Numbered from the stretch's first letter, positions 32,826 through 40,514 are shown. The stretch: DNA of 64,000 bases from Kineococcus endophyticus (GCF_040796495.1 NZ_JBFNQN010000004.1:1-64000), one strand, 5' to 3'. The notes: generated by a model from the sequence alone, not told the origin. A program made the numbers and translations.

Positions 32826-32847
32826 TTCTGTCGAGGGGGAGGACGTC

Positions 32848-33510
32848 GTGGGTGAGGCGTACGAGGTGCTGCGCCGGGCCGTGCTGACGATGGAGCTGCT
32901 GCCCGGGCAGGCCCTCAGCGAACGCGGCCTGGAGTCCCTGGCCGGCGCCTCCCGGACGCCCGTGCGCGCCGCGCTGGTGCGGCTGGCGCACGAGGGGCTG
33001 ACCGTCCGGGACGGCCGCGGCTGGCGCGTCGCACCGCTGGACCTCGACGAGGTGCGCGCCGTGGTCGAGCACCGCGAGGTCGTCGAGTGCGGCGCCGTCG
33101 CCCTCGCCGTCGAACGCGCCACCCCTGCCGGGCTCGACGCCGTCCAGGTGCTCGCGGAGTCCGCCGCCGACGACGCCGACACCGGTCTGCGCGACGGCGC
33201 GCAATTCCACGTCGCCCTGGCCCGGCTGTCCTGCAACGACTTCCTCGCCGACGCCGTGGAGGGGGCGCTGACCAGGCTGGCCCGGACGCGGTGGCTGGAG
33301 GTGCGGTCGGGGGCGTCCCGGGAGCAGGCGCGCAGCGAGCACCTCGAGATCCTGGCCGCCGTCCGGGCGGGCGACGCCGACCGGGCGGTGGAGCTCGTGC
33401 GCGAGCACGCCCGCGGGACCCGCGACCGCCTCCTCGCCCACCTCGAGGCCGACCGCCTCGGGCTGCGGAGCCGCGGGGTCGACGTCGTGGGGTCGGGTCC
33501 GGTGGGGTGA
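32848..33510 (+). CDS. GntR-family regulator with FCD ligand domain
   Basis: 220 residues from GTG 32848, chosen for GGGGGAGG 5 bases upstream; ATG 32806 lies in the operator and is less likely. The winged HTH covers about 5-65 (AYEVLRRAVLTMELLPGQALSERGLESLAGASRTPVRAALVRLAHEGL). The FCD domain is all-helical, with metal-ligand positions in HREVVECGAVALAVE, GAQFHVALARLSCN and SEHLEILAAVRAGDADRAVELVREHARG. Such regulators bind carboxylic acids. Likely represses both itself and the MFS gene through the palindromes between them. Confidence 0.88.
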   Translation: MGEAYEVLRRAVLTMELLPGQALSERGLESLAGASRTPVRAALVRLAHEGLTVRDGRGWRVAPLDLDEVRAVVEHREVVECGAVALAVERATPAGLDAVQVLAESAADDADTGLRDGAQFHVALARLSCNDFLADAVEGALTRLARTRWLEVRSGASREQARSEHLEILAAVRAGDADRAVELVREHARGTRDRLLAHLEADRLGLRSRGVDVVGSGPVG

Positions 33511-33774
33511 CGTCGGGGACCTCCGGGGGCACCGCCCGGGGACACCCATCGGTGTCACCACGTGGAGTGAGCTGTGGGTGTCCCGATCACGTCGCCCTGA
33601 CGACGTCGAGGGGACACCCACGGGTGGTCCCACGCTCGTGTCCGCCCCCACGCCCGGTCCGACGTGGGTGCACCCGTGGGACCGGCTCGCCGGTCGTGAT
33701 CGCGACGCCCCCACCGTCCCCACGCCCGGTCCCACGCCGCCCCCACGCCCGGCTCGCGCCGAGCGTCGGCGAGG
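33511..33774. repeat. Intergenic block of inverted and direct short repeats
   Basis: A 264-bp space without a credible gene. GTGGGTGTCCC (33574-33584) is matched by its exact complement at 33611-33621. A further GGGACACCCAT lies near 33538. CCCACGCCCGG occurs three times (from about 33650, 33720 and 33740). GGTCCCACGGG-like and CCCGTGGGACC segments can also pair. It looks like a mosaic of folded elements between the convergent regulator and thioesterase genes. Confidence 0.45.
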
Positions 33775-34209
33775 TCAGGCCGTCGTCATCGTGCTGGGGA
33801 TCCGGTCGCGGTCGTAGGTGATCGTCGAGTACCCGTGGGGGAGCGGCTGCCCGTCGGGGCCGAGGTTGACGAAGACGATCTTCTCGATGGTCAGGATGCT
33901 CTGGCGCGTGATCATGTTCCGCACCTCGGCGCGCATCGTCAGGGACGTCCGCCCGAAGCGGGTGGCGCGCAGCCCCATCTCGACCAGGTCGCCCTGCTGC
34001 GCGGACGACACGAAGTTGATCTCGGAGATGTACTTGGTCACGACCTTGCCGTTGCCGAGCTGGAGGATCGCGTAGATCGCGGCCTCCTCGTCGATCCAGC
34101 GCAGCAGACTGCCGCCGAACAGGGTGCCGTTGGCGTTCAGGTCCTCGGGCCGGACCCACTTCCGCGTCCGGAAGTTGATGTCGTCCTCGCCGGGCGTGGT
34201 GGGTTCCAT
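33775..34209 (-). CDS. Hotdog-fold acyl-CoA thioesterase
   Basis: 144 residues. NANGTLFGGSLLRWIDEEAAIYA is the YciA/BFIT-type thioesterase signature, with the catalytic Asn and Asp/Glu on the central hotdog helix. VTKYISEINFVSSAQQGDLVEMG and SLTMRAEVRN form the sheet. It hydrolyses acyl-CoAs, usually medium to long chain. A TCTAGA lies 11 bp before the ATG. No operon partner. Confidence 0.82.
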   Translation of the reverse strand: MEPTTPGEDDINFRTRKWVRPEDLNANGTLFGGSLLRWIDEEAAIYAILQLGNGKVVTKYISEINFVSSAQQGDLVEMGLRATRFGRTSLTMRAEVRNMITRQSILTIEKIVFVNLGPDGQPLPHGYSTITYDRDRIPSTMTTA

Positions 34210-34411
34210 GTCAGGACAATCTAGAGGGTGCTCCGACCGTGGACGGGGCTGCCCCGCGGCGACCCGCGCCGCCGCGTCTCAGCGGGGTCCCAGGGTTCTC
34301 CCGGCGGATCCGCGGGTCCGGCGCGGTCCGTGCCCGCCGGGTCCGGGCCATCCTGGCGAGAGGACCCGCCCGGGTGCCAGGGGGCGGCGACCAGGACGGG
34401 AAGGAGCCGCG

Positions 34412-34999
34412 GTGACGACGCCGGACGACCCTCGACTCCGCAGTGGGCGTGGGACACCCGTCGCGACGCTCGGCCTCGTGCTGGTGGTGACCACCTGCTG
34501 GGTGGCCCAGCTCGTGCACCCCGAACTCCTGCAGGCGCTGCGCCGCGACCCTCCGGCTCTGGCGGCGGGGCAGTGGTGGCGCGTCGCGACCCCGCTCGTC
34601 GTCCAGGACCCGCCGTGGCAGTGGGCCGTCCTCGGGCCGCTGACCCTCGGGCTCGGGGCGGTCGTGGAGCGGTTCTGGGGCGGCCGGACCGTCGTGGGGC
34701 TGTTCGTCGTGACCGGCCTGCTGGGGGAGGCCGTCGGGTACGCGTGGCTCCCCCGGGGTGCCGGGTCGTCCGTGGGAGCGGCCGGGCTCCTGGGCGTCCT
34801 GGTCGCGTGGAGCCTCTCCCCGGCGGCGCGCGTCCTGCCCGCGGTCCTCGTTCCCCGGGTGCGCACCGCCGCTGTGGTGACGCTCGCCGCCTCCGTCGCC
34901 AGCGTGGTCCTGCACGACGTCCACGGCCTGCCGTTGCTCGCCGGCGTCGCGGCCGGTGGGTTCCTGCTCGCGAAGGACCGCCGCGAGGACGCGGCGTGA
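34412..34999 (+). CDS. Rhomboid-fold membrane protein lacking catalytic residues
   Basis: 195 residues from GTG 34412, with AAGGAG 5 bases upstream. Six hydrophobic segments; GQWWRVATPLVVQ is the rhomboid entry motif (GQ.WR..T), and the helix-4 region reads GSSVGAAGLLGVL. Active rhomboids have Gly-x-Ser-Gly here; this protein has Gly-Ala-Ala-Gly. The helix-6 His is also missing (HGLPLLAGVAAGGFL). It is therefore a pseudoprotease, perhaps binding membrane proteins as iRhoms do. No obvious partner; ppk2 follows after 84 bp with its own PHO box. Confidence 0.75.
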   Translation: MTTPDDPRLRSGRGTPVATLGLVLVVTTCWVAQLVHPELLQALRRDPPALAAGQWWRVATPLVVQDPPWQWAVLGPLTLGLGAVVERFWGGRTVVGLFVVTGLLGEAVGYAWLPRGAGSSVGAAGLLGVLVAWSLSPAARVLPAVLVPRVRTAAVVTLAASVASVVLHDVHGLPLLAGVAAGGFLLAKDRREDAA

Positions 35000-35019
35000 G
35001 ACCGCGTCGGCAGGCAGGA

Positions 35020-35041
35020 GTTCGCCCCGTGTTCACCCACC
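35020..35041 (+). promoter_or_regulatory. PHO box upstream of ppk2
   Basis: Two adjoining 11-mers, GTTCGCCCCGT (35020-35030) and GTTCACCCACC (35031-35041), form the classic PhoP direct repeat. They end 42 bp before the ppk2 ATG. Confidence 0.75.
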
Positions 35042-35083
35042 GGCCACCTCGGCGCCCTCCCGCGACGCCCGTCCGGGAGTTCC

Positions 35084-35983
35084 ATGCTGGCCGTGCAGCT
35101 GACCCCTGACCTGGGCATGTCCGTCCGGGACGACGAGGACGAACCCGAACTCCTGCTGGCCGACGGCCGTGCGGTCGACACCTGGCGGGAGGACTACCCC
35201 TACGACGCCAGGCTCGGCCGCGCCGAGTACGAGCACGACAAGCGGCTCCTGCAGATCGAACTGCTCAAGCTGCAGCGCTGGCTCAAGGAGTCCGGCGAAC
35301 GGCTCGTCGTCCTGTGCGAAGGGCGCGACGCAGCCGGCAAGGGCGGCACCATCAAGCGGTTCATGGAGCACCTGAACCCCCGCGGGGCGCGGGTCGTGGC
35401 CCTGGAGAAACCGTCGGAGCGCGAGTCCACGCAGTGGTACTTCCAGCGCTACGTGCAGCACCTCCCGGCCGCCGGGGAGTTCGTCCTGTTCGACCGGTCC
35501 TGGTACAACCGCGCGGGCGTCGAACGCGTCATGGGGTTCGCCACCCCGCAGGAGTACGACCGGTTCACAGCGCAGGTCCCGTTGTTCGAACGGATGCTCG
35601 TCGACGACGGGATCCACCTCGTGAAGTTCTGGTTCTCGGTGACGCGCGCCGAGCAGCGCACGCGCTTCCTCATCCGGCAGATCGACCCGGTGCGGCAGTG
35701 GAAGCTGTCGCCGATGGACCTCGCGAGTCTGGACCGCTGGGACGACTACACCGCGGCCAAGGAGGCGATGTTCGAACGCACGGACACCGACGTCGCGCCG
35801 TGGACGGTCGTCAAGACCAACGACAAGAAGCGCGCCCGGTTGGCCGCCATGCGTCACGTGCTGGCGCGGTTCGACTACACCGACAAGGACACCGAGGTCG
35901 TCGGGCAGCCCGACCCGCTGCTCGTCGTGCACGCCCGGACGATCCTCGAGGCGGACCGCCGCCCGGAGACTCCCGCCCTCTGA
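35084..35983 (+). CDS. ppk2: Polyphosphate kinase 2 (class I PPK2)
   Basis: 299 residues. One PPK2 domain: Walker A CEGRDAAGKGGTIKRF, Walker B VLFDRSWYNRAGVE, and a lid with Arg residues (SVTRAEQRTRFLIRQIDPVRQWKLS). The closing DLASLDRWDDYTAAKEAMFERT and PWTVVKTNDKKRARL are also present. Class I enzymes use polyphosphate to phosphorylate nucleoside diphosphates (or the reverse). The PHO box upstream and the phosphate transporter operon downstream place it in the phosphate response. Confidence 0.9.
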   Translation: MLAVQLTPDLGMSVRDDEDEPELLLADGRAVDTWREDYPYDARLGRAEYEHDKRLLQIELLKLQRWLKESGERLVVLCEGRDAAGKGGTIKRFMEHLNPRGARVVALEKPSERESTQWYFQRYVQHLPAAGEFVLFDRSWYNRAGVERVMGFATPQEYDRFTAQVPLFERMLVDDGIHLVKFWFSVTRAEQRTRFLIRQIDPVRQWKLSPMDLASLDRWDDYTAAKEAMFERTDTDVAPWTVVKTNDKKRARLAAMRHVLARFDYTDKDTEVVGQPDPLLVVHARTILEADRRPETPAL

Positions 35984-36002
35984 CGTCACCGCGCAGCCGG
36001 CC

Positions 36003-36044
36003 GTTCACCCGGAGTTCCCGGACCCGGGTGAACAGCCGGTGAAC
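36003..36044 (+). promoter_or_regulatory. Double PHO box upstream of pit
   Basis: On the plus strand GTTCACCCGGA (36003-36013) is followed at once by GTTCCCGGACC (36014-36024). On the minus strand GTTCACC occurs at 36044-36038 and again exactly 11 bp on at 36033-36027. Two facing PhoP repeat pairs thus lie 62-103 bp before the permease GTG. Confidence 0.8.
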
Positions 36045-36105
36045 TCTCCCCGGGAACCCGGATCCCGGCCCCCGGGGCCCCCGGAACGGGTGCAGCCTTC
36101 TCCTC

Positions 36106-37323
36106 GTGGAGACCGCAACCGTCATCCTCGTGCTCGTCGTGGTGGTCGCTCTCTCGTTCGACTTCACCAACGGCTTCCACGACACCGCCAACGCGATGGC
36201 CACCTCCATCGCCACCGGAGCGCTCAAGCCCAAGACGGCTGTCGCTCTCTCCGGGATCCTCAACCTCGTCGGAGCGTTCCTGTCGGTCGAGGTCGCCCTC
36301 ACCGTCACCAACGCCGTCGTGAAGATCCAGGCCAAGGACGGGTCACCGAAACCCGAACTCCTCCAGGGCGGCGGGTCCGCCCTCCTGCTCATCGTCCTCG
36401 CGGGCCTCGTCGGCGCCATCGTCTGGAACCTGCTGACGTGGCTGGTGGGCCTGCCGTCCAGTTCCTCGCACGCCCTGTTCGGCGGCCTCATCGGCTCGAC
36501 CGTGGCCGGCCTGGGCTGGGCGGGCGTGAACTGGAACGGCGACGGCAGCAAGATCGACGGCGTGGTCGGGAAGGTCATCATCCCGGCCATCGCGTCCCCG
36601 GTGCTCGCGTGCATCGTGGCGACCGTCGGCACCTGGATGGTCCACCGCGTGGTCTCGGGCGTCGCGCAGCGCTTCACCGACCAGGGTTTCCGGTGGGGCC
36701 AGATCGGTTCCGCCTCCCTCGTCTCCCTCGCCCACGGCACCAACGACGCCCAGAAGACGATGGGTGTCATCACCCTCGGCCTCATCGCCTCGGGGCACTG
36801 GAGCGACACCGGGTCGGTCCCGTTCTGGGTCAAGGCCGCGTGCGCCCTCGCCATCGCCTCCGGCACCTACCTCGGCGGCTGGCGCATCATCCGCACCCTC
36901 GGCAAGGGCCTGGTGGAGATCTCCCCGGCGCAGGGCATGTCCGCGGAGACGTCCTCCGGCGCGGTCATCCTCATCTCCAGCCACCTGGGTTTCGCCCTGT
37001 CGACGACCCACGTGACGACGGGTTCCGTCCTCGGCTCCGGCCTGGGCAAGCCCGGGGCCACCGTCCGCTGGCGGGTCGCCGGACGCATGGTCGTCGCCTG
37101 GGTCACCACCATCCCGGCCGCCGGTCTCGTCGGCGCCCTCATGTGGTGGATCGGCCACACGCTCGGCGGCGGCGTCGTCGGTGCGCTGGTCATCAGCCTG
37201 GCGCTGCTCGGGTTCGCGGTCGTCGTCATGCGGCACTCGCGCAAGAACCCGGTCCACGCGGACAACGTCAACGACGAGTGGGACGCGACCGCGGGTGCCG
37301 AGCGCACCCCGGCTGCCGTCTGA
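36106..37323 (+). CDS. pit: Low-affinity inorganic phosphate transporter (Pit family)
   Basis: 405 residues from GTG 36106; no clear ribosome site, so possibly leaderless. The duplicated Pit signature is intact: FDFTNGFHDTANAMATSIATG in the first half and SLAHGTNDAQKTMGVITLG in the second, with ISSHLGFALSTTHVTTGSVLGSG. About ten membrane helices. It moves metal-phosphate with protons. First gene of a three-gene operon under a double PHO box, which is notable because Pit is constitutive in many bacteria. Confidence 0.9.
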   Translation: METATVILVLVVVVALSFDFTNGFHDTANAMATSIATGALKPKTAVALSGILNLVGAFLSVEVALTVTNAVVKIQAKDGSPKPELLQGGGSALLLIVLAGLVGAIVWNLLTWLVGLPSSSSHALFGGLIGSTVAGLGWAGVNWNGDGSKIDGVVGKVIIPAIASPVLACIVATVGTWMVHRVVSGVAQRFTDQGFRWGQIGSASLVSLAHGTNDAQKTMGVITLGLIASGHWSDTGSVPFWVKAACALAIASGTYLGGWRIIRTLGKGLVEISPAQGMSAETSSGAVILISSHLGFALSTTHVTTGSVLGSGLGKPGATVRWRVAGRMVVAWVTTIPAAGLVGALMWWIGHTLGGGVVGALVISLALLGFAVVVMRHSRKNPVHADNVNDEWDATAGAERTPAAV

Positions 37324-37343
37324 CCCGAGCAGGAGGAACGCAC

Positions 37344-37643
37344 GTGACGCAGAACCTCGTCCTCGTCGGGGACGCCCTCTGGAAGATCCTGCTGGCCGCC
37401 CTCGTGCTCGGTGCGGGCCTGCCGGTCCTGTTCTCCGCCGGGGTCCGGGCCATGGCCTACGGCGCAGGCGGTGACGCCGAGACGGACCACGCCCCGGGCC
37501 ACCCGGTCGGCAAGGTCCTGGCCGTCGTCTGCTTCGCCGTCGTGGTGGCGGCCGTGGCCCTCGGCATCACGTTCATCGTCGCCAGCGGTTTCGGCAAGGC
37601 GCTGAGCTTCGAGCACGTCTACCCGACCATCGTCGACAAGTGA
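37344..37643 (+). CDS. Pit-associated small membrane protein
   Basis: 99 residues from GTG 37344, with AGGAGGA 7 bases upstream. Two hydrophobic helices (LWKILLAALVLGAGLPVLFSAGV and KVLAVVCFAVVVAAVALGITFIV) flank a cytoplasmic or exposed loop rich in Asp/His (AETDHAPGHPVG). Small proteins of this shape follow pit in many actinobacteria; function unknown, presumably an accessory to the transporter. Confidence 0.7.
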   Translation: MTQNLVLVGDALWKILLAALVLGAGLPVLFSAGVRAMAYGAGGDAETDHAPGHPVGKVLAVVCFAVVVAAVALGITFIVASGFGKALSFEHVYPTIVDK

Positions 37644-37653
37644 GGGCAGCCTG

Positions 37654-37959
37654 ATGACCTCCCCGACCCTCGCCGGTCGCGTCCTGGACTGGCTGCGCGC
37701 CGGCTACCCCAGCGGCGTCCCGCAGCAGGACTACGTCGTGCTGCTCGGCCTGCTGCGCCGCAAGCTCACCGACACCGAGGTGCGCGAGATCGCGGCCGAG
37801 ATCGTCGGCCTCGCCCGGCAGGGCGAGGTGACGACCGTCGCCGACGTCGAGCGCCTCGTCAACGCGGCGACCCTCGACGACCCGTCCGAGGCCGACGTCG
37901 CCCGCGTCTCCTCGCACCTGGCCGCCGGGGGCTGGCCGCTGGCCGACCGTCCCTTCTGA
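37654..37959 (+). CDS. DUF3349-family protein
   Basis: 101 residues, starting 11 bp after the small membrane protein. RVLDWLRAGYPSGVPQQDYVVLLGLLRRKLTDTEVREIAAEI matches the DUF3349 fold, a small helical bundle common in mycobacteria and relatives. No known function; helical and soluble. Position at the end of the pit operon suggests a phosphate link. Confidence 0.78.
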   Translation: MTSPTLAGRVLDWLRAGYPSGVPQQDYVVLLGLLRRKLTDTEVREIAAEIVGLARQGEVTTVADVERLVNAATLDDPSEADVARVSSHLAAGGWPLADRPF

Positions 37960-37994
37960 CCGGCCCACCTGACCGGCCCTCCTGACCGGCCCAC
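37956..37994. repeat. Three 13-bp tandem repeats after the pit operon
   Basis: CTGACCGGCCCAC is repeated three times (the middle copy ends CTC), the first overlapping the DUF3349 stop codon. It lies just before a terminator hairpin. Confidence 0.75.
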
Positions 37995-38015
37995 CGGCAC
38001 CGCCACCCGTCCACC

Positions 38016-38048
38016 GAGCCCCCTCCCGCCGCCCGCGGGAGGGGGCTC
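38016..38048 (+). terminator. Terminator hairpin after the pit operon
   Basis: GAGCCCCCTCCCGC (38016-38029) pairs perfectly with 38035-38048 over 14 bp with a 5-base loop. No U-tract follows. Confidence 0.75.
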
Positions 38049-38107
38049 CGTCGTCCCGCGGCCCAGGGGACGGTCCGGTCGGACCGGCCTGTGGGAACCT
38101 GGCGCGC

Positions 38108-38512
38108 GTGAGGGCACCGCACCGAGATCCGCGCCTCGTCCTGCTGGTCGGCGCCGGTGGTGCGGCCGGGACGCTGCTGCGCTGGGCGGTCTCGGAGGTC
38201 GTGCCCGCCGCCGACGGGTTCCCCCTCGCGACGCTGGCGGTCAACGTCGTCGGGTCCTTCGTCCTCGGCCTGCTGCTCGAACGGTTGTCGCGCCGCGGCC
38301 CCGAGACCCCCGCCGCGCTGCGCTGGCGCCTCGGGGTGGGGACGGGGTTCTGCGGCGGACTGACGACGTGGTCGAGCTTCGCCGTCGAGGTCGACCGGCT
38401 CACGAGCACCGGATCGGTCGGGACGGCCGCCGGGTACGTGCTCGTCTCCCTCGCAGCCGGGCTCCTCGCCGTCGTGGCGGGGATCGCGCTCGCCGCGCGG
38501 AGGGCCCGGTGA
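38108..38512 (+). CDS. crcB: Fluoride channel subunit CrcB/Fluc, first copy
   Basis: 134 residues from GTG 38108. GAGGAAGTLLRWAVSE, AVNVVGSFVLGLLLERL and VGTGFCGGLTTWSSFAVEV are the three Fluc signature stretches. The Asn and Phe residues that line the pore and the central Gly-Thr-Thr break are present. Four helices; such proteins assemble as dual-topology dimers that leak fluoride out. It is coupled by GTGA to a second, diverged copy, the heteromeric arrangement. I saw no fluoride riboswitch in the 59 bp after the terminator. Confidence 0.88.
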   Translation: MRAPHRDPRLVLLVGAGGAAGTLLRWAVSEVVPAADGFPLATLAVNVVGSFVLGLLLERLSRRGPETPAALRWRLGVGTGFCGGLTTWSSFAVEVDRLTSTGSVGTAAGYVLVSLAAGLLAVVAGIALAARRAR

Positions 38513-38871
38513 TCCTCCTCCTCACCCTCGCCGGCGGCCTGGGGGCGGCGGCCCGGTTCGTCCTCGACGGAGCGGTCCGCACGCGGTGGCCGTCGCGCTT
38601 CCCCTGGGGGATCCTCCTCGTCAACGTCCTGGGGTCCCTCGTCCTGGGCTTCCTCACGGGGCTGGTGCTGAACGGGGCGGACCCGCAGTGGCGGCTCGTG
38701 CTCGGCGTGGGGTTCTGCGGCGGGTTCACGACGTTCAGCACCGCGATGACGGACACCGTGCGCCTCGCCCGGGACGGCTCCGTGCGCCTCGGTCTCCTGA
38801 ACCTGCTCGGGACGCTGGGGGCGACGGTCACGGCGGCCGCCTTCGGGCTCGGCCTGGCCGTCCTCCTCTGA
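38509..38871 (+). CDS. crcB: Fluoride channel subunit CrcB/Fluc, second copy
   Basis: 120 residues from GTG 38509, overlapping the first copy by 4 bases. AGGLGAAARFVLDG, LVNVLGSLVLGFLTGL and VGFCGGFTTFSTAMTDT are diagnostic. The two copies differ clearly, which fits a heterodimer with fixed opposite topologies instead of one dual-topology protein. Detoxifies cytoplasmic fluoride. Confidence 0.88.
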   Translation: MILLLTLAGGLGAAARFVLDGAVRTRWPSRFPWGILLVNVLGSLVLGFLTGLVLNGADPQWRLVLGVGFCGGFTTFSTAMTDTVRLARDGSVRLGLLNLLGTLGATVTAAAFGLGLAVLL

Positions 38872-38881
38872 GCGCAGATCC

Positions 38882-39427
38882 GTGCACCGGAGAGGCAACC
38901 GGACGGCCGCCCCCGTCGTCCTCCCCGGTGTGGGGGAGGAGTTCGAGGAGTTCGTGAGCGCCGGCAGCGACCGCCTGCTGCGGCTCGCGCTGCTGCTCAC
39001 GGGCGACCGCGTGCTCGCGGAGGACCTCCTGCAGGACGTGCTGGAACGCATGTACGTCGGGTGGCGGCGCATCGAGGACCCGCACGCCTACGCGCGCACG
39101 GCCCTGGCGCGCCGCGTCACCGACCGCTGGCGGCAACGGGGCCGGCGCCCGCGCGAGGTCGAGCTCGAGGACTGGCACGGCGAGCCCGTGGCGGACGGCA
39201 CCGCCGCGCGCGCCGAACGGTCCCGGGTCGTCGAGGCGCTGCGGGCCCTGCCGCCGCGGCAGCGCGCGGTCATCGTCCTGCGCTACTTCGAGGACTGGTC
39301 CGAGGAGCAGATCGCCGACCAGCTCGACGTGTCGCGCGGGACCGTCAAGAGCCAGGCGTCCAAGGGGTTGCGGACCCTGCGGACCCTCGTCGGGGAGGAG
39401 GTGGGTGCACGGTGGACGACCAGCTGA
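38882..39427 (+). CDS. SigE-family ECF sigma factor
   Basis: 181 residues from GTG 38882. Region 2 is FEEFVSAGSDRLLRLALLLTGDRVLAEDLLQDVLERMYVGW. Region 4 is VEALRALPPRQRAVIVLRYFEDWSEEQIADQLDVSRGTVKSQASKGLRTLR. This is the SigE group typical of actinobacteria, short and without a C-terminal extension. The stop overlaps the next gene by 16 bp, so sigma and the downstream membrane protein are made together, as for a sigma/anti-sigma pair. Confidence 0.87.
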   Translation: MHRRGNRTAAPVVLPGVGEEFEEFVSAGSDRLLRLALLLTGDRVLAEDLLQDVLERMYVGWRRIEDPHAYARTALARRVTDRWRQRGRRPREVELEDWHGEPVADGTAARAERSRVVEALRALPPRQRAVIVLRYFEDWSEEQIADQLDVSRGTVKSQASKGLRTLRTLVGEEVGARWTTS

Positions 39428-39894
39428 GCGCCTGGGAGGAGCGGCTGCGGCGCGAGCTCGACCAGGCGGTGCGGGAGGTGCGGGCCCCGGACGACCTCGT
39501 CGCCTCGGCGCGTGCGGGCGGGCGGCGGCGCGTGAGTCGCCGGCGGGCCCTCGTGGCCGTCCCGGTGGTGGTCGCCGCGGGCGGGGCGGCGTGGGCCGGG
39601 TGGGCCGGCCGGACCCCGGAGCCGGTGACCCCCGCCGCCCCGTCCGCGTCCCCACCCCCGTCCCCACCCCCGTCCGAGCCGCCGGTCTCGCCCGAGGTCC
39701 CCGTCCCCACGACGCCGGACCCGCAGGCGGCCGCGGCGGCCGCCGAGATGACGGCCGTCGACCGGTTCCTGGACGAGTACCGGTACGCCGACGCGGAGCG
39801 ACTGGCGGAGCTGTGGAAGGTGGACACGTGGGAGGCCAAGGTCAAGGGCGGTCGGCTCCTGCTGTCGGGCGCCGAGATCCCGGCGACGTCGTGA
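39412..39894 (+). CDS. Membrane protein, likely partner of the ECF sigma factor, with C-terminal W-x-D-x2-EAK module
   Basis: 160 residues from GTG 39412. The cytoplasmic N terminus (LSAWEERLRRELDQAVREVRAPDDLVASARAGGRRR) has the start typical of SigE-partner proteins. It is followed by one membrane helix (LVAVPVVVAAGGAAWAGWAG), a Pro/Ser-rich spacer (about 70-108) and a terminal module of about 45 residues. The module runs RFLDEYRYADAERLAELWKVDTWEAK and ends GGRLLLSGAEIP. The same module occurs twice in the next gene's product. I infer an anti-sigma or sensor role from position and topology; no zinc anti-sigma motif is visible. Confidence 0.65.
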   Translation: MDDQLSAWEERLRRELDQAVREVRAPDDLVASARAGGRRRVSRRRALVAVPVVVAAGGAAWAGWAGRTPEPVTPAAPSASPPPSPPPSEPPVSPEVPVPTTPDPQAAAAAAEMTAVDRFLDEYRYADAERLAELWKVDTWEAKVKGGRLLLSGAEIPATS

Positions 39895-39938
39895 CGTCGG
39901 CGGGCAACCCAGGACGGCGCCCCGTCGTCTGGACGGGC

Positions 39939-40514
39939 ATGAGCGAAACTCCGCACCGCACCCCCGCCCAGCGCCGCGCCGCCCGCGTCGTCACGGCCAC
40001 CGTCGTCGCGAGCGGCCTGGCCCTGGCCGGCGGCAGCGCCTACGCCCAGGCCCGCGACTCCTCGACGGACCGGCCCGTGCCGGTCGCGGCGGAACCCGTC
40101 GCAGGACCCGCCGCGGAACCCGTCGCGGAACCCGTCGCGGAACCCGTCGCCGCCCCGCTGCCGGCCGACGACGCCGCCCGGCAGACGTACTTCGCCGCGG
40201 GCTACACCTACGACGACGCCGTCGTCCTCGGCGCCCAGTGGAACCTCGACCCGTTCGAGGCCAAGGCGGAGGCCGGGCGGAAGCTGGCGGCGGGCCAGAC
40301 CCTGCCGGTCGCCCCGGGTTCGAGCCCCGTCGCGGAACCGGCCCCCGTGGAGGACGACGGGTCCGCAGCGGCGGTGGACGCGTTCTTCGCGGCGGGGCAC
40401 GACTACGACGACGCGGTCGCGCTGGCGGCGGTCTGGAACGTCGACCCCTTCGAGGCCAAGGTCACCGCGGGGCAGCGGATCCTGGCCGGGGAGACCCTGC
40501 CGGTGGCGCCCTGA
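39939..40514 (+). CDS. Exported protein with two copies of the W-x-D-x2-EAK module
   Basis: 191 residues from ATG 39939. Signal peptide RRAARVVTATVVASGLALAGGSAYAQA, an Ala/Glu/Pro/Val linker made by 12-bp repeats, then two modules. The first is YFAAGYTYDDAVVLGAQWNLDPFEAK...LPVAP and the second FFAAGHDYDDAVALAAVWNVDPFEAK...LPVAP. The shared pattern with the upstream membrane protein is Y/H-x-Y-x-DA-x2-LA-x2-W-x-x-D-x-x-EAK-x3-G. I know no named family for it. Probably secreted and interacting with, or competing with, the membrane protein's module. Confidence 0.7.
   Translation: MSETPHRTPAQRRAARVVTATVVASGLALAGGSAYAQARDSSTDRPVPVAAEPVAGPAAEPVAEPVAEPVAAPLPADDAARQTYFAAGYTYDDAVVLGAQWNLDPFEAKAEAGRKLAAGQTLPVAPGSSPVAEPAPVEDDGSAAAVDAFFAAGHDYDDAVALAAVWNVDPFEAKVTAGQRILAGETLPVAP
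40089..40148. repeat. Five 12-bp tandem units encoding an EPVA linker
   Basis: GCGGAACCCGTC repeated five times (the second copy diverged), giving repeated Ala-Glu-Pro-Val in the spacer between signal peptide and first module. Copy number is likely to vary between strains. Confidence 0.8.

Noticed and set aside
32806-32847. ATG 32806 as the GntR start
   Set aside because: It lies inside the operator palindrome and lacks a ribosome site, while GTG 32848 has GGGGGAGG 5 bases upstream and begins right at the HTH domain.
38049-38107. Fluoride riboswitch before crcB
   Set aside because: The conserved GATGG...CCGCC-type core was not found in the leader.
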